Assembly (NCBI RefSeq): GCF_017356245.1
Contig: NZ_JAFMZZ010000001.1
Location: 281,073 to 345,072, forward strand
Direction of reading: 5' to 3'
Length of the DNA stretch: 64,000 nucleotides
DNA from: Bordetella petrii
GTDB taxonomy: Bacteria > Pseudomonadota > Gammaproteobacteria > Burkholderiales > Burkholderiaceae_B
Of the stretch, positions 19,301 through 26,821 are shown piece by piece. The notes under the pieces are model-generated. The model did not search any database. It saw nothing but the letters and a program-made list of their open reading frames with translations, and was not told the DNA's origin. The position numbers and the translations under genes are program-made. Position 1 is the stretch's first letter; each line of letters opens with the position of its first letter.

Positions 19301-19686
19301 ACCCGGATGCCCGCGGCGCGGGCCTTTGCGGCGAACGCGCGCTGCGCCGCATCGCCCTGCTCTCCCAGCTCGGCGAACCCGGCGGAAAACATGACAATGT
19401 TGCGCACCCCCGCCGCGATCGCATCATCCAGCGCGGTATCCGCCGCCGATGCGGGAATAGCGAAAATCGCCAGGTCGATCGGCCTGCCCACGGCGCGCAA
19501 CGACGCGCAAGCGGGGCGGCCCTGCACCTGCCGCGCCCCGGCATTGATGGGATACACCTCGCCGCGATAGCCCTGCTCGATCAGGTACCGCAGCGGCACG
19601 GCGCCGACTTTGCCGGCATGGGTCGACGCGCCGACAATGGCGATGGAACGCGGCGACAGGAAAGAATCTAAGTCTGGCAGGGTCAT
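16351..19686 (-). CDS. Fusion: ADP-forming acyl-CoA synthetase + DUF1254/DUF1214
   Basis: A 1111-residue two-part protein. Residues 1 to about 695 form a complete ADP-forming acyl-CoA synthetase: a CoA-binding Rossmann domain (FLSPRSIAIVGASTHAGKVG), succinyl-CoA-ligase-like domains with ASHTAALAGDDAVYQALF around the phosphorylated-loop region, and an ATP-grasp domain (ITHKSDVGGVVLDI ... VELNPLVVLPEGRG). From about 700 the frame continues without a break into DUF1254 (LPLFEMARMRASN, VVTPNNDTLFTNAWLDLS) and DUF1214 (FWSITLYRRSDCLLAANPIGRHSIGDRTPGL). The synthetase part should make an acyl-CoA from a carboxylate, ATP and CoA; the role of the second part is unknown. The ATG at 19686 fits the family start. 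A LysR gene lies upstream on the same strand. Confidence 0.85.
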   Translation of the reverse strand: MTLPDLDSFLSPRSIAIVGASTHAGKVGAVPLRYLIEQGYRGEVYPINAGARQVQGRPACASLRAVGRPIDLAIFAIPASAADTALDDAIAAGVRNIVMFSAGFAELGEQGDAAQRAFAAKARAAGIRVLGPNCLGFMNVARSVYATFSPVVSTGLVEAGQVGLVSQSGAFGAYAYAMARERGVGLSMWVTTGNESDIDVADCIAWMARDPATRVIMAYLEGCRDGGKLRQALDLARAADKPVVVVKVGRTALGARAAASHTAALAGDDAVYQALFRQHGAWRARSIEEFFDIAHCLAVSGQPANARVGLLTVSGGVGVMMADDAAEAGLDVAELPAAAQEIIRARVPFAATQNPVDLTGQVTADPSLLEMAARAMLGQGGYGSLLIFLAAFGSTPAMQAMQQQLARDLRQAFPGRLLMFSALADPAQQRALEAQGCLCYGDPARAIRVLAAMAFFHAQRRRPGPAVAGPPVVLRPGPYSEADAMRVLREHGMPVVPARHAQSREQAIEQARELGFPVAMKIVSADITHKSDVGGVVLDIRDENVAREAYDRILAAVAKAAPRARIQGVLVAPMVRGGVECILGVRRDPVLGPVVMVGAGGVNVELLGDVALRLAPVDIEQAREMIGELRIAPLFGGFRGAPAADAAALAEAIVRLSRFAAAAGDTLDSVELNPLVVLPEGRGACALDAVLLTRAASLAPPAARQAVIATLPLFEMARMRASNTARRHAAAGFAGDSPASRMRWVNQFTHTRRLRGPDDKEVVTPNNDTLFTNAWLDLSAGPLVIEVPEMGSRYWVLGFLDAWTNPWAYAGRRTTGGQAQRLFVHGPGWRGAAPAGMHRISAPSDDVWVIGRILVDADPADLAQVHALQDHFAICRPDGTPALARMDVLLDNRDTGVPEAGEYLRVLDAMLERNPPAEPLPAWPPAQADLQAALADVYTELREVAQPSELGGGWTTAVAVRTSFGSDFLTRARVARNWIGTLGIDEAMYIMAEVDADGAPLTGARRYVLRFPPQGGPRVGAFWSITLYRRSDCLLAANPIGRHSIGDRTPGLQYDEDGGLSISIQAEDPGPAKNWLPAPAGAGFYLTLRLYQPQQAHLEGRFDYPPVRRAD

Positions 19687-19834
19687 GGGCGGCCGGATGA
19701 CAGTCGGGAAAAGCCTCTGCAATCCGCAGGCGGCATCCGCGCACTGCAAATGCCCGAGGCTGGCCGCCTAAGATACGCGCCCGCTTTTTATCGGACAAGA
19801 CGAGAATTCTGAAGTTTTTATAATCTGATCTTAT

Positions 19835-20788
19835 TTATCTTCCGGCCCGCGCGGCGCGCGCGGGGGCTCGGCGTGAACGCGGCGCGTCTTCATCGCCAGT
19901 GCCCTGCGCGCTTTCCAGCGCATAGTCCAGAAAGCTTTCCACCGCGGGCGACAGCGACGGCCGGGCACGGGCAAACAGCGCAATCCGCCAGCTCACGGCG
20001 GGCTGGCGCAGCGGCAGGAAGACCAGCCCGAAACCCTCGACCAGCGATCGCGCCATCGACGGGCAGATCACATAGCCCGGCCTGACGCGCAGCAGCGACA
20101 GCGCCGTATTGACCCGATGCACGGGCACGACCTGCTCGGGGTGATGCCGCGACGGCACATTGCTCAGCACATTCAGCGCCAGGTTGGGCATGTAGTTGAT
20201 CAGCGGCCGCTCGCGCAGTTCTTTCCAGCTGACCGAGTCACCGGCCGCCAGGGGATCATCGGGGCGCAGCGCGGCCCACAGGGGGTCGATGCGGATCAGG
20301 TGCGCCTGCACCGCGTCATCGGCCAGCACGCCGGCCGGGCCGAAGCCGATATCCGCGCTGCCATTGTGCAGGTTGGCCAGCACCTGCTCGATGGGCACAT
20401 CATCAAAACGGATGTCCACGCCCGGATGGCGCGCCCCGTAACCGGCGATCAATTCCGGCAGCAGCGTGCACGACAGCGTCTCGGGCGCGGCCACGCGCAC
20501 CAGCCCGCGGCGCAGCTCTTTCAGATTGGTTACGCTTTCCAGGGCTTCGTCCAGGTCGGCCAATACGCGGCGCACCATGGGCTCGAATGCCGCGCCGACC
20601 ACCGACGCGCCGACGCTGCGCGTATTGCGGTCCAGCAAGCGCACGCCCAGCCGGCTTTCCAGTTCCTTGACCAGGCCGCTCAAGGCCGCCTGCGACAAAT
20701 GCATGGTGTCGGCCGCCACGGAAAAACTGCCGCATTCCAATACCGTGATAAACGCCCGCAACTGCCGCAGCGTGACTTCGAATGCCAT
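19835..20788 (-). CDS. LysR-family transcriptional regulator
   Basis: A 317-residue LysR protein. The helix-turn-helix is at the N-terminus (LRQLRAFITVLECGSFSVAADTMHLSQAALSGLVKELESRLGVRLLDR), followed by the two-lobed effector domain and a basic C-terminal tail rich in Arg and Ala. It is divergent from a Bug receptor (20980) and upstream of the acyl-CoA synthetase fusion on its own strand, so it may control both sides in response to the acid the receptor binds. Confidence 0.92.
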   Translation of the reverse strand: MAFEVTLRQLRAFITVLECGSFSVAADTMHLSQAALSGLVKELESRLGVRLLDRNTRSVGASVVGAAFEPMVRRVLADLDEALESVTNLKELRRGLVRVAAPETLSCTLLPELIAGYGARHPGVDIRFDDVPIEQVLANLHNGSADIGFGPAGVLADDAVQAHLIRIDPLWAALRPDDPLAAGDSVSWKELRERPLINYMPNLALNVLSNVPSRHHPEQVVPVHRVNTALSLLRVRPGYVICPSMARSLVEGFGLVFLPLRQPAVSWRIALFARARPSLSPAVESFLDYALESAQGTGDEDAPRSRRAPARAARAGR

Positions 20789-20825
20789 GGGATGTCCTTT
20801 GCCGTGACTGGAAAGTGAAAATCGA

Positions 20826-20846
20826 CTTATAACCCTGGCCTTTAAG
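20826..20846. promoter_or_regulatory. Candidate LysR binding site
   Basis: CTTAT (20826-20830) and TTAAG (20842-20846), separated by 11 bp, form an imperfect dyad of the T-N11-A type in the divergent promoter between the LysR gene and the Bug receptor. The dyad is imperfect (TTAAG against the expected ATAAG), so confidence is limited. Confidence 0.4.
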
Positions 20847-20979
20847 TTATCAATAAATTGAAAATTGTCCTAATAGAATCCGCCCCCTATCATCGCCTCT
20901 CGAGGTTCGCGCAGGCCCGGCTTCTTGCGGACATCCGGCGGACACTCCTTATTCCTATTCGAACATCCAGGAGACAGAC

Positions 20980-21960
20980 ATGAAGATGAGCCGAAGGACG
21001 CTGTTGAGCGCCGCCGCCGCGGCCGCCTGCGCGGGCGCCGCGCCGCGCGTGTTCGCGCAAGAAGCCTGGCCGGCCCGCACCGCGAAGATCATTGCGCCGT
21101 ACGGGGCCGGCGGCCCCAGCGACCTGTCGGCGCGGCTGCTCGCGGAATATCTGGCCAAACGCCTGGGCCAGCCCTTCGTGGTCGAAAACAAGGCCGGCGC
21201 GGGCACCCGGGTGGCCAACGAATTCGTGGCCCACGCCGCGGCCGACGGCTACACCATCCTGTACGCCGCCGCGCCCTATTCCACACTGCAGGCCCTGTAC
21301 GGCAAGCTGGGCTATGACCCCAAAAAAGACCTGCAGCCGGTGGCCATGGTCGCCACGGTTCCGCTGTTCCTGGTGGTCAATGCGCAGTCTCCGGCCAAGA
21401 CGGCGCAAGAACTGATCGCCTACGGCAAATCGCAGGCCAACGGCCTGACCTTCGGTTCACCCGGCAACGGCTCGCTGCCGCACCTGGCGGCGGAACTGTT
21501 CCTGCGCGACGCCCACGTAAAAGGCCTGACGGTGCAGTACCGCGGCGACGTCATGGCCTACACCGACCTGCTGGCCGGCCGCATCGACGCCACGCTTACC
21601 GCCATTACCGCCGCCCTGCCGCACATACAAAGCGGCAAGCTGCGCGTGCTGGGGGTGGCATCGGCCGCGCAAAGCGAGATCTATCCGCAGGCCCCCACCT
21701 TGCGCAGCCAGGGGCTGCCCAACGTGGTCGCATCGGGCTGGTACGGATTCATGGTGCCGGCCGGCGTGCCCGCCGCCATCACCCACCGGCTGGATGCGGA
21801 AATCAACCGCGCGCTGGCCGATGCCGACATCCGCAAACGCTTCCTGGCCCAGGGCATGGAGCCGCACCCGGGCAATGCCGCCGCCTTCGGCCAGTTCATC
21901 GACGCCGAAATGGCCAAGTGGACCGATGTCATCCAGAAGGCGGGCATCCGGGGCGGCTGA
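20980..21960 (+). CDS. Bug/TctC-family periplasmic substrate-binding protein
   Basis: A complete 326-residue Bug receptor. The twin-Arg-like start MKMSRRTLLSAAAAAACAGA and a cleavage site near APRVFAQ are followed by WPARTAKIIAPYGAGGPSDLSARLLAE and the second-half motif SPGNGSLPHLAAELFL. Such receptors deliver carboxylates to TctAB-type transporters or act as signalling sensors. No TctAB genes are in the window. It is divergent from the LysR gene and faces the synthetase fusion cluster, suggesting a shared acid substrate. Confidence 0.92.
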   Translation: MKMSRRTLLSAAAAAACAGAAPRVFAQEAWPARTAKIIAPYGAGGPSDLSARLLAEYLAKRLGQPFVVENKAGAGTRVANEFVAHAAADGYTILYAAAPYSTLQALYGKLGYDPKKDLQPVAMVATVPLFLVVNAQSPAKTAQELIAYGKSQANGLTFGSPGNGSLPHLAAELFLRDAHVKGLTVQYRGDVMAYTDLLAGRIDATLTAITAALPHIQSGKLRVLGVASAAQSEIYPQAPTLRSQGLPNVVASGWYGFMVPAGVPAAITHRLDAEINRALADADIRKRFLAQGMEPHPGNAAAFGQFIDAEMAKWTDVIQKAGIRGG

Positions 21961-21971
21961 GCGGGGTGCGG

Positions 21972-21988
21972 GCCGGCGGCACGCCGGC
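21972..21988. terminator. Candidate terminator between convergent Bug genes
   Basis: GCCGGC at 21972-21977 and 21983-21988 can form a short strong stem with a 5-nt loop, followed on the plus strand by TTTATTG. A second GCCGGC at 21995-22000 allows an alternative fold. It lies in the 50-bp gap between the convergent Bug receptor genes. Confidence 0.5.
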
Positions 21989-22010
21989 TTTATTGCCGGC
22001 CGGAAGGCAG

Positions 22011-22994
22011 TTATTCCAGCTTGATCTTGCGATCCTGGATGACGCGGGCCCACAAAGCCGAGTCGCGGGCGATGTCGTCGGCAAGCTCTTGGCGGGAGCC
22101 CGGCGCCGGCGGCAGGCCGTGCTTCTCGAGGGCGGCCACCACCTCGGGCGATTTCAGCACCTTGACCAGCGCGGCATTCCAGCCGTCGAGGATGGGCGCG
22201 GGCACCTTGGACGACGCCACGAAGGCATACCAATTGGTGGCGTTGTAGCCCGGGTAGGTTTCGGCGATGGTGGGCAGGTCGGGCAAGGCGGCCATGCGCT
22301 TGAGGCCGGTGGTGGCCAGCGGCACCAGCTTGCCGGCGTCGATGCCCGGCTGCGCCGTGTTCAGGGTAGAGAAATACGACGCCACCCGGCCGCCCATCAA
22401 GTCCTGGAAGGCCGGCGCGCCGCCCTTGTAGGGGATATGCACGATATCCACCTTGGCCATGTCGATAAGCAGTTCGCCCGCCATGTGCGAGGCCGAGCCG
22501 TGCCCGGTGGACGCGAAATCGATCTTGCCGGGGTTGGCCTTGGCGTACTCGATGAATTGGGCGAAGGTCTTGATGGGCAGGCTGCTGTTGACCACCAGCA
22601 CATTGGGGAAATTCACCGCCATGGTGATGGGGGCCAGGTCCTTGACGGGATCGTACGGCAGGGACATGAGATGCGGCGCAATGGCCAGCGGGCCCACCGA
22701 CCCGAACAGGATGGTGCTGCCATCGGTGGGGCCCTGGTGGGCGGCGTACTGATGGGCGATATTGCCGCCGGCGCCCGGCTTGTTCTCGACGACCACACTA
22801 ATGCCCAGGTCATCGGTGAGCTTCTTGGCGATGATGCGGGCGGCGGCGTCGGATGCGCCGCCGGCCGCGAAACCCACCACGATGGTGGCGGTCTTGAATG
22901 GCGGGAAAGCCTGGCCCTGGGCCTGGCCCGCGGCGGGCGCCAGCGACAGCGCGAGCGTGCCCAGGCACGACAGCAGGAATTGGCGTTTTTTCAT
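22011..22994 (-). CDS. Bug/TctC-family periplasmic substrate-binding protein
   Basis: A 327-residue Bug receptor. The signal peptide MKKRQFLLSCLGTLALSLAP with a cleavage site near GQAQGQA is followed by FKTATIVVGFAAGGASDAAARIIA and GKIDFASTGHGSASHMAGELL. It differs clearly from the receptor at 20980. Starting six codons earlier (ATG at 23012) is possible, because GGAGGAG precedes it; the chosen start gives the cleaner signal peptide. It lies downstream of a MarR gene on the same strand with a gap of just over 100 bp. Confidence 0.9.
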   Translation of the reverse strand: MKKRQFLLSCLGTLALSLAPAAGQAQGQAFPPFKTATIVVGFAAGGASDAAARIIAKKLTDDLGISVVVENKPGAGGNIAHQYAAHQGPTDGSTILFGSVGPLAIAPHLMSLPYDPVKDLAPITMAVNFPNVLVVNSSLPIKTFAQFIEYAKANPGKIDFASTGHGSASHMAGELLIDMAKVDIVHIPYKGGAPAFQDLMGGRVASYFSTLNTAQPGIDAGKLVPLATTGLKRMAALPDLPTIAETYPGYNATNWYAFVASSKVPAPILDGWNAALVKVLKSPEVVAALEKHGLPPAPGSRQELADDIARDSALWARVIQDRKIKLE

Positions 22995-23119
22995 TGTCTG
23001 GTTTCTCCTCATGATTTTCTCCTCCATCGGAGGATCACAAGTAAACCACCAATTCGTGGCGCCTGGTTTGTTTGGGCCCAAAAACACGCACGTACGCGCG
23101 CCCTGCGCCCTGGCGCCGC

Positions 23120-23530
23120 CTATCGGGCCTTGCGGCCCTGCGCGGCCAGCAGCTTGTCGCCGCCATGTTCCTTCAACGCGGCATCCAGCGCCTGCTCGTA
23201 GCCGGACTGGGCGCTTTCCAGGTGCGCCCGCCCCTTTTCGGTCAGCACGGTGTACACCCCGCGCTTGTCGTCCGGGCACAGGTCGCGCACGGTGAAACCC
23301 CCGCGCTCCAGGCGCTCGACCATGCGCGAGACCGAGCTCTGGTTCAGGCGCAGATGGGCGGCCAGTTCCTGCATGCGCAGTTCGGAATCCGGCGAGCGGG
23401 CCAGGATTTCCAGCGCACGGTATTCCGACAGGCCCAGCCCGTGCCCCGCCTGCAGCATCCTGCCCAGGTCGGCCTCGACATGGGCCGTGACCTGGATCAG
23501 CTTGAGCCATGCATCGCTTTTTTTCGACAT
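23120..23530 (-). CDS. MarR-family transcriptional regulator
   Basis: A 136-residue MarR protein. The DNA-binding region MQELAAHLRLNQSSVSRMVERLERGGFTVRDLCPDDKRGVYTVLT is intact, with the acidic-DDKRG wing. The start at 23530 has AGGAG about 12 bases upstream; an alternative ATG at 23557 has none. A TTGCATG-type site upstream of this gene recurs twice upstream of the SMR pair at 23613-24375, so this MarR probably regulates itself and those exporters. Confidence 0.85.
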   Translation of the reverse strand: MSKKSDAWLKLIQVTAHVEADLGRMLQAGHGLGLSEYRALEILARSPDSELRMQELAAHLRLNQSSVSRMVERLERGGFTVRDLCPDDKRGVYTVLTEKGRAHLESAQSGYEQALDAALKEHGGDKLLAAQGRKAR

Positions 23531-23570
23531 AACGGGCCGGCACTCCTGGGAAACCATGGGCAGCCTATTT

Positions 23571-23592
23571 TCTCATATGCATGCCCATGCAA
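23571..23592 (-). promoter_or_regulatory. MarR site, copy 1
   Basis: Read on the minus strand this is TTGCATGGGCATGCATATGA, about 40 bp upstream of the MarR gene start. It matches the site at 24460-24479 at all but two positions over 19 bases. Confidence 0.6.
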
Positions 23593-23612
23593 GTGCCCGG
23601 GCCCACACCGGC

Positions 23613-24002
23613 TCAGGCCTGTTCAGCGCGCGGGCCGGCGTTCAGCCTGGCACTGTCGGCCAGCTTCAGCCACACCACGCCGGCAATGATCACCGCCAGC
23701 CAGCCTGCCTGCACCAGCGTCAGCGGCTGGTCGAACAGCACGCTGCCGAACACCGCCGCCCCAACCGAGCCAATGCCCGCCCACGCCGCGTAGCCGATGC
23801 CCACGTCGATAGACCGCAGGGCAACGCTAAGGGCATACAGCGTCAGCAGGAAGAACACCGCCGCTGAAACGGACCAGCCTGGCACCGTGAACGCCCTGCT
23901 GCCCGATACGCTGAGCGCGTAGCCGATTTCGAAAGCCCCGGCCAGCAGCAGCATCGCCCATGCGCGCCCACGGCCCTGGCTGGTTTGGTTGGGTTTCGTC
24001 AT
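23613..24002 (-). CDS. SMR-family transporter subunit
   Basis: A 129-residue four-helix SMR protein with a longer, charged N-terminal tail (MTKPNQTSQGRGRAWAM) and a C-terminal tail. The membrane Glu is in AGAFEIGYALS, and VGIGYAAWAGIGSVGAAVFG is the family's helix 3. It lies about 50 bp downstream of a second SMR gene on the same strand. Paired SMR genes of unequal length, like EbrAB or YkkCD, often work as heterodimers. The substrate is unknown; cationic drugs or polyamines are family possibilities. Confidence 0.85.
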   Translation of the reverse strand: MTKPNQTSQGRGRAWAMLLLAGAFEIGYALSVSGSRAFTVPGWSVSAAVFFLLTLYALSVALRSIDVGIGYAAWAGIGSVGAAVFGSVLFDQPLTLVQAGWLAVIIAGVVWLKLADSARLNAGPRAEQA

Positions 24003-24054
24003 GTCGAACTCCTTGCTTGAAAATCGTGAAATTTGAATACGGCAGCAACCGGCA

Positions 24055-24375
24055 TCAAGCCGCGCCGCTCAGCCGCAGGCCGACCACGCCGCCGATGACC
24101 AGGAAAATGCCCAGGGATTTCTTCCAGTCGAGGCGCTGGCCAAAGAACAAAGCCCCCAGTATCACGATCCCGACGCCGGCCACCGAGGTCCAGATCGCAT
24201 AGCCCACGCCCACATCGAAGGTCAGCAGCGCCAGGCTGAGGAAGAAAGTGGCGATCGCGCCGCTGACCAGGGTGGCAACCGTCCACCAGAGCCGCGTGAA
24301 TCCCTTTGCATTGCCTGCGGAAATGGCGACCGCGATCTCGAAGATCACGGCAACGCCCAGATAAAGCCAGTTCAT
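24055..24375 (-). CDS. SMR-family transporter subunit
   Basis: A 106-residue SMR protein with no tail. VAVIFEIAVAISAGNAKGF holds the essential Glu, and VGVGYAIWTSVAGVGIVILGALFFG is helix 3. It is the promoter-proximal gene of the SMR pair. Two copies of the TTGCATG-type MarR site lie upstream. No guanidine (ykkC) riboswitch pattern is visible in the leader. Confidence 0.87.
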   Translation of the reverse strand: MNWLYLGVAVIFEIAVAISAGNAKGFTRLWWTVATLVSGAIATFFLSLALLTFDVGVGYAIWTSVAGVGIVILGALFFGQRLDWKKSLGIFLVIGGVVGLRLSGAA

Positions 24376-24755
24376 GATTCAGGTTTCCTGTCGTCAATTC
24401 GCCCGCGCAAGCGGGCCGGGTGTAGGGGTTGAACGCAGTGTTCATACATGTTTATTTATTTGCATGTGCATGCATATTAATAAGGAAAACCAGGTTCGTC
24501 AATTTATTTGCATATGCATGTACTTCAACGCCGGATCCGCAATGGCTGCGGTCTGGCCGTCTTTCGCGTGCCGCGCCAGTTCCGGGCTCTCCCCTCGGGG
24601 GGCAACGGCCGCGCCGTTCCGTGATGCTTGCCGGCGCTATGATGGAAGCAGCCCGGCACTGCGCGGCCCGCCATGCCGGGCGTGGCGATTCCGGCTGGCG
24701 CTGGCGCGCTGGCCTGGAAGCAGCGCCCCATCTTTGAAGACGAGTGGAGAGATGG
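24376..24755. other. 380-bp intergenic region between the SMR pair and cbpA
   Basis: The first 150 bp are AT-rich and hold the two MarR-type sites and the SMR-pair promoter. The remainder is GC-rich and contains a CCCCTCGGGGGG stretch (24594-24604 area) resembling intergenic repeat stems. Next to cbpA there is an isolated CCCCATCT. I see no credible gene in it. Confidence 0.6.
24460..24525 (+). promoter_or_regulatory. MarR sites, copies 2 and 3
   Basis: TTGCATGTGCATGCATATTA at 24460-24479 and TTGCATATGCATGTACTT at 24508-24525. Each is preceded by ATTTATT, giving a direct repeat 48 bp apart upstream of the minus-strand SMR pair. Both share the GCATatGCATG-like core with the copy upstream of the MarR gene. 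Confidence 0.6.
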
Positions 24756-25691
24756 ATGGAATTCAAGGACTACTACCAGACGCTGGGCGTCAAGCAGGAC
24801 GCCTCGGATGACGACATCAAGCGCGCCTACCGCAAGCTTGCCCGCAAATACCATCCGGATGTCAGCAAAGAAAACGACGCCGAAGCGCGCATGCGCGACG
24901 TCAACGAGGCCTACGACGTATTGCGCGACGCGGAAAAACGCCAGGCCTACGACAAGCTGGCCAGCGGCGCCGCACCCGACGGATCATTCCAGCCGCCCCC
25001 CGGCTGGGACGAGGGCTTCGAATTCCACCGCACGGCCACCCCGGGCGAAGAAGCCCAGTTCAGCGAGTTTTTCTCGTCGCTGTTCGGCAACCGCGCGCAG
25101 CGCGCGGCCCGGCCAGACTTCCGGGCCCGCGGTGAAGACCACCACGCCGCCATCGAAATCGACCTCGAAGACGCTCTCAAGGGCGCCACGCGCGACGTCA
25201 GCCTGCGTGCCGTGCACCTGGACGACCAGGGGCATCCGCAAATGCAGACCCGCACGCTCAGCGTGCGCATTCCCGCGGGCGTGCGCGAAGGCCAGTACAT
25301 CCGCCTGGCCGGCCAGGGCATGCCCGGCCATGGCGGCGGCGACAACGGCGACCTGTACCTGGAAGTGCGCTTCAAGCCCCACCCGCGCTACCGCGTCGAT
25401 GGGCGCGATCTCAGCATGACGCTGCCCGTGGCGCCCTGGGAAGCGGCGCTGGGCGCCAGCGTCAACGCTCCCACCCCGGGCGGCACCGTGGAAGTCACCA
25501 TCCCGCCGGGCTCCGGCAACGGCCGCAAACTGCGGCTGCGCGGCCGGGGCATTCCCGGCAATCCGCCCGGAGACCTGTACCTGGTGCTTGAACTGGTGCT
25601 GCCGCCGGCCGATACCGAGGCCGCGCGGGCCGCCTACCGCAAAATGCAGCAAGACCTGCCCTTCAACCCCCGGCCCGACATGGAGGTGTGA
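24756..25691 (+). CDS. cbpA: DnaJ-like co-chaperone CbpA
   Basis: A 311-residue type II J-protein. The J domain (residues 1-70: FKDYYQTLGVKQDASDDDIKRAYR) contains the HPD motif in KYHPDVS. A Phe/Gly-containing linker (GWDEGFEFHRTATPGEE) and two C-terminal substrate-binding barrels (RIPAGVREGQYIRLAGQG; IPPGSGNGRKLRLRGRGIPG) follow. The zinc-finger of DnaJ is absent, so this is CbpA, which stimulates DnaK. The ATG at 24756 has GGAGAG just upstream; a GTG four codons earlier is less likely. It is followed two bases after its stop by cbpM. Confidence 0.93.
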   Translation: MEFKDYYQTLGVKQDASDDDIKRAYRKLARKYHPDVSKENDAEARMRDVNEAYDVLRDAEKRQAYDKLASGAAPDGSFQPPPGWDEGFEFHRTATPGEEAQFSEFFSSLFGNRAQRAARPDFRARGEDHHAAIEIDLEDALKGATRDVSLRAVHLDDQGHPQMQTRTLSVRIPAGVREGQYIRLAGQGMPGHGGGDNGDLYLEVRFKPHPRYRVDGRDLSMTLPVAPWEAALGASVNAPTPGGTVEVTIPPGSGNGRKLRLRGRGIPGNPPGDLYLVLELVLPPADTEAARAAYRKMQQDLPFNPRPDMEV

Positions 25692-25693
25692 TC

Positions 25694-26005
25694 ATGAAAA
25701 CCATCGTCATCGCTGCCAGCGGCACGTTCGCGGACACGGCACAATCCCTTAGCGCGCAAGACCTCGCGCAGGCCTGCGGCACAGAGGTGGACTGGGTCGT
25801 GCAACTGGTGGAAGTAGGCATTATCGAAGCGGCGGGCCCGCAACCGGCCGACTGGCGCTTTCACAGCGGCGACCTGCAGCGCGCGCTGGAGACCCGCCGG
25901 CTCGAACGCGACTTCGACGCCTGCCTGGACGCCGCCGCCCTGATCCTGGACCTTAGCCAGGAAGTCCGGCAGCTGCGGGCACAGCTACGGGCGCTGGGCG
26001 CGTAG
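25694..26005 (+). CDS. cbpM: Chaperone modulator CbpM
   Basis: A 103-residue CbpM/MerR-like helical protein that inhibits the CbpA J domain. The core CGTEVDWVVQLVEVGIIEAAG is followed by a helical C-terminus (DLSQEVRQLRAQLRALGA). The start is fixed by GGAGGTG (25682-25688) that overlaps the end of cbpA. Gene order cbpA-cbpM with this spacing is the standard pair. Confidence 0.9.
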   Translation: MKTIVIAASGTFADTAQSLSAQDLAQACGTEVDWVVQLVEVGIIEAAGPQPADWRFHSGDLQRALETRRLERDFDACLDAAALILDLSQEVRQLRAQLRALGA

Positions 26006-26049
26006 CGCGACGAAAGCCGTTCAGCGGGGCGCCATCGGCCAGCGCTTGC

Positions 26050-26805
26050 TTAAAGCACCGCCGTCGTGCCCCCGTCGACGGCCAGCACCTGGCCCGTCAC
26101 GAACCCGGATTCCCGCGCCGCCAGGTACACAACGGCCGCCGCCACGTCTTGCGGCGATCCCCAGCGTTTCTGCGGCACCCGGTCTTTCAGCCAGCTATTG
26201 AACTGCTCGTCTTCCCACAGTGCCTGCGTCAGTTCGGTGCGGATGTACCCGGGGGCCACCGCATTGACCGTCACGCCCGAATCCGCCAGTTCCGCGGCCC
26301 ATTGCCGAACGATCCCGTGCAGCGCGGCCTTGGCGGCCGTATAGGCCGTGATGTCCCTGCGGCCCTGCAAGGCGGTTATCGAGCCGGTGAAAATGATCCG
26401 GCCGTGGCCCCGGGATGCCATTGCGGCGGCAAGGTGGCGGCCCAGCGCCCACTGCGCCGTCAGATTGGTGAAGACTATGCGTTCGAAGTCGGCCAGCGCA
26501 TAGCTGGCCAGCGGCTCTCGGTGCTGCACGCCCGCATTGGCAAAGAAAATGTCGATGCTTCCCAGCGACTGCAGCAGCGCGTCGACGGCGGCTCGGGCCA
26601 CGTCCACATCGGCCACATCGAAAACCGCCGTATGCACATCGCCACCGTCCTGCCGCAAGGCATCGGCGGCCGCTTGCAGGCCGGCGGCATCACGGCCGTT
26701 GAGCACCACCGTGGCGCCCTGCCGGCTCAAGGCTTTTGCCGCCTCGTAGCCTATGCCGCGCGAAGATCCAGTTACCAGGGCAACCTGGCCGGTCAGCTCG
26801 AACAA
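26050..26805 (-). CDS. SDR-family oxidoreductase
   Basis: A 251-residue classical short-chain dehydrogenase. The cofactor motif TGSSRGIG is at residues 12-19, NAG is in FFANAGVQH, the catalytic Ser is in FTGSITALQG and YTAAK carries the catalytic Tyr and Lys. The Arg after the cofactor motif's Ser suggests NADP(H). It resembles gluconate 5-dehydrogenase-like enzymes, but the substrate cannot be read. It is the last gene of the livKH-MGF operon, 16 bp after another SDR. Confidence 0.88.
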   Translation of the reverse strand: MFELTGQVALVTGSSRGIGYEAAKALSRQGATVVLNGRDAAGLQAAADALRQDGGDVHTAVFDVADVDVARAAVDALLQSLGSIDIFFANAGVQHREPLASYALADFERIVFTNLTAQWALGRHLAAAMASRGHGRIIFTGSITALQGRRDITAYTAAKAALHGIVRQWAAELADSGVTVNAVAPGYIRTELTQALWEDEQFNSWLKDRVPQKRWGSPQDVAAAVVYLAARESGFVTGQVLAVDGGTTAVL

Positions 26806-26821
26806 GTGGCGCCTCCGCGGC

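Noticed and set aside
16138..19671. Very long plus-strand open frame opposite the acyl-CoA synthetase fusion (over 1100 codons)
   Set aside because: Its product is low-complexity Arg/His/Gln/Ala-rich with no domain; it is the shadow of the minus-strand gene's codon use.
24376..24530. ykkC guanidine riboswitch before the SMR pair
   Set aside because: The region lacks the conserved ACGR loops of the guanidine-I riboswitch and is instead an AT-rich MarR-type promoter.
24690..24732. Sigma-32 heat-shock promoter for cbpA
   Set aside because: A CCCCATCT -10-like stretch exists at about 24725, but no CTTGAA is found at the right distance.
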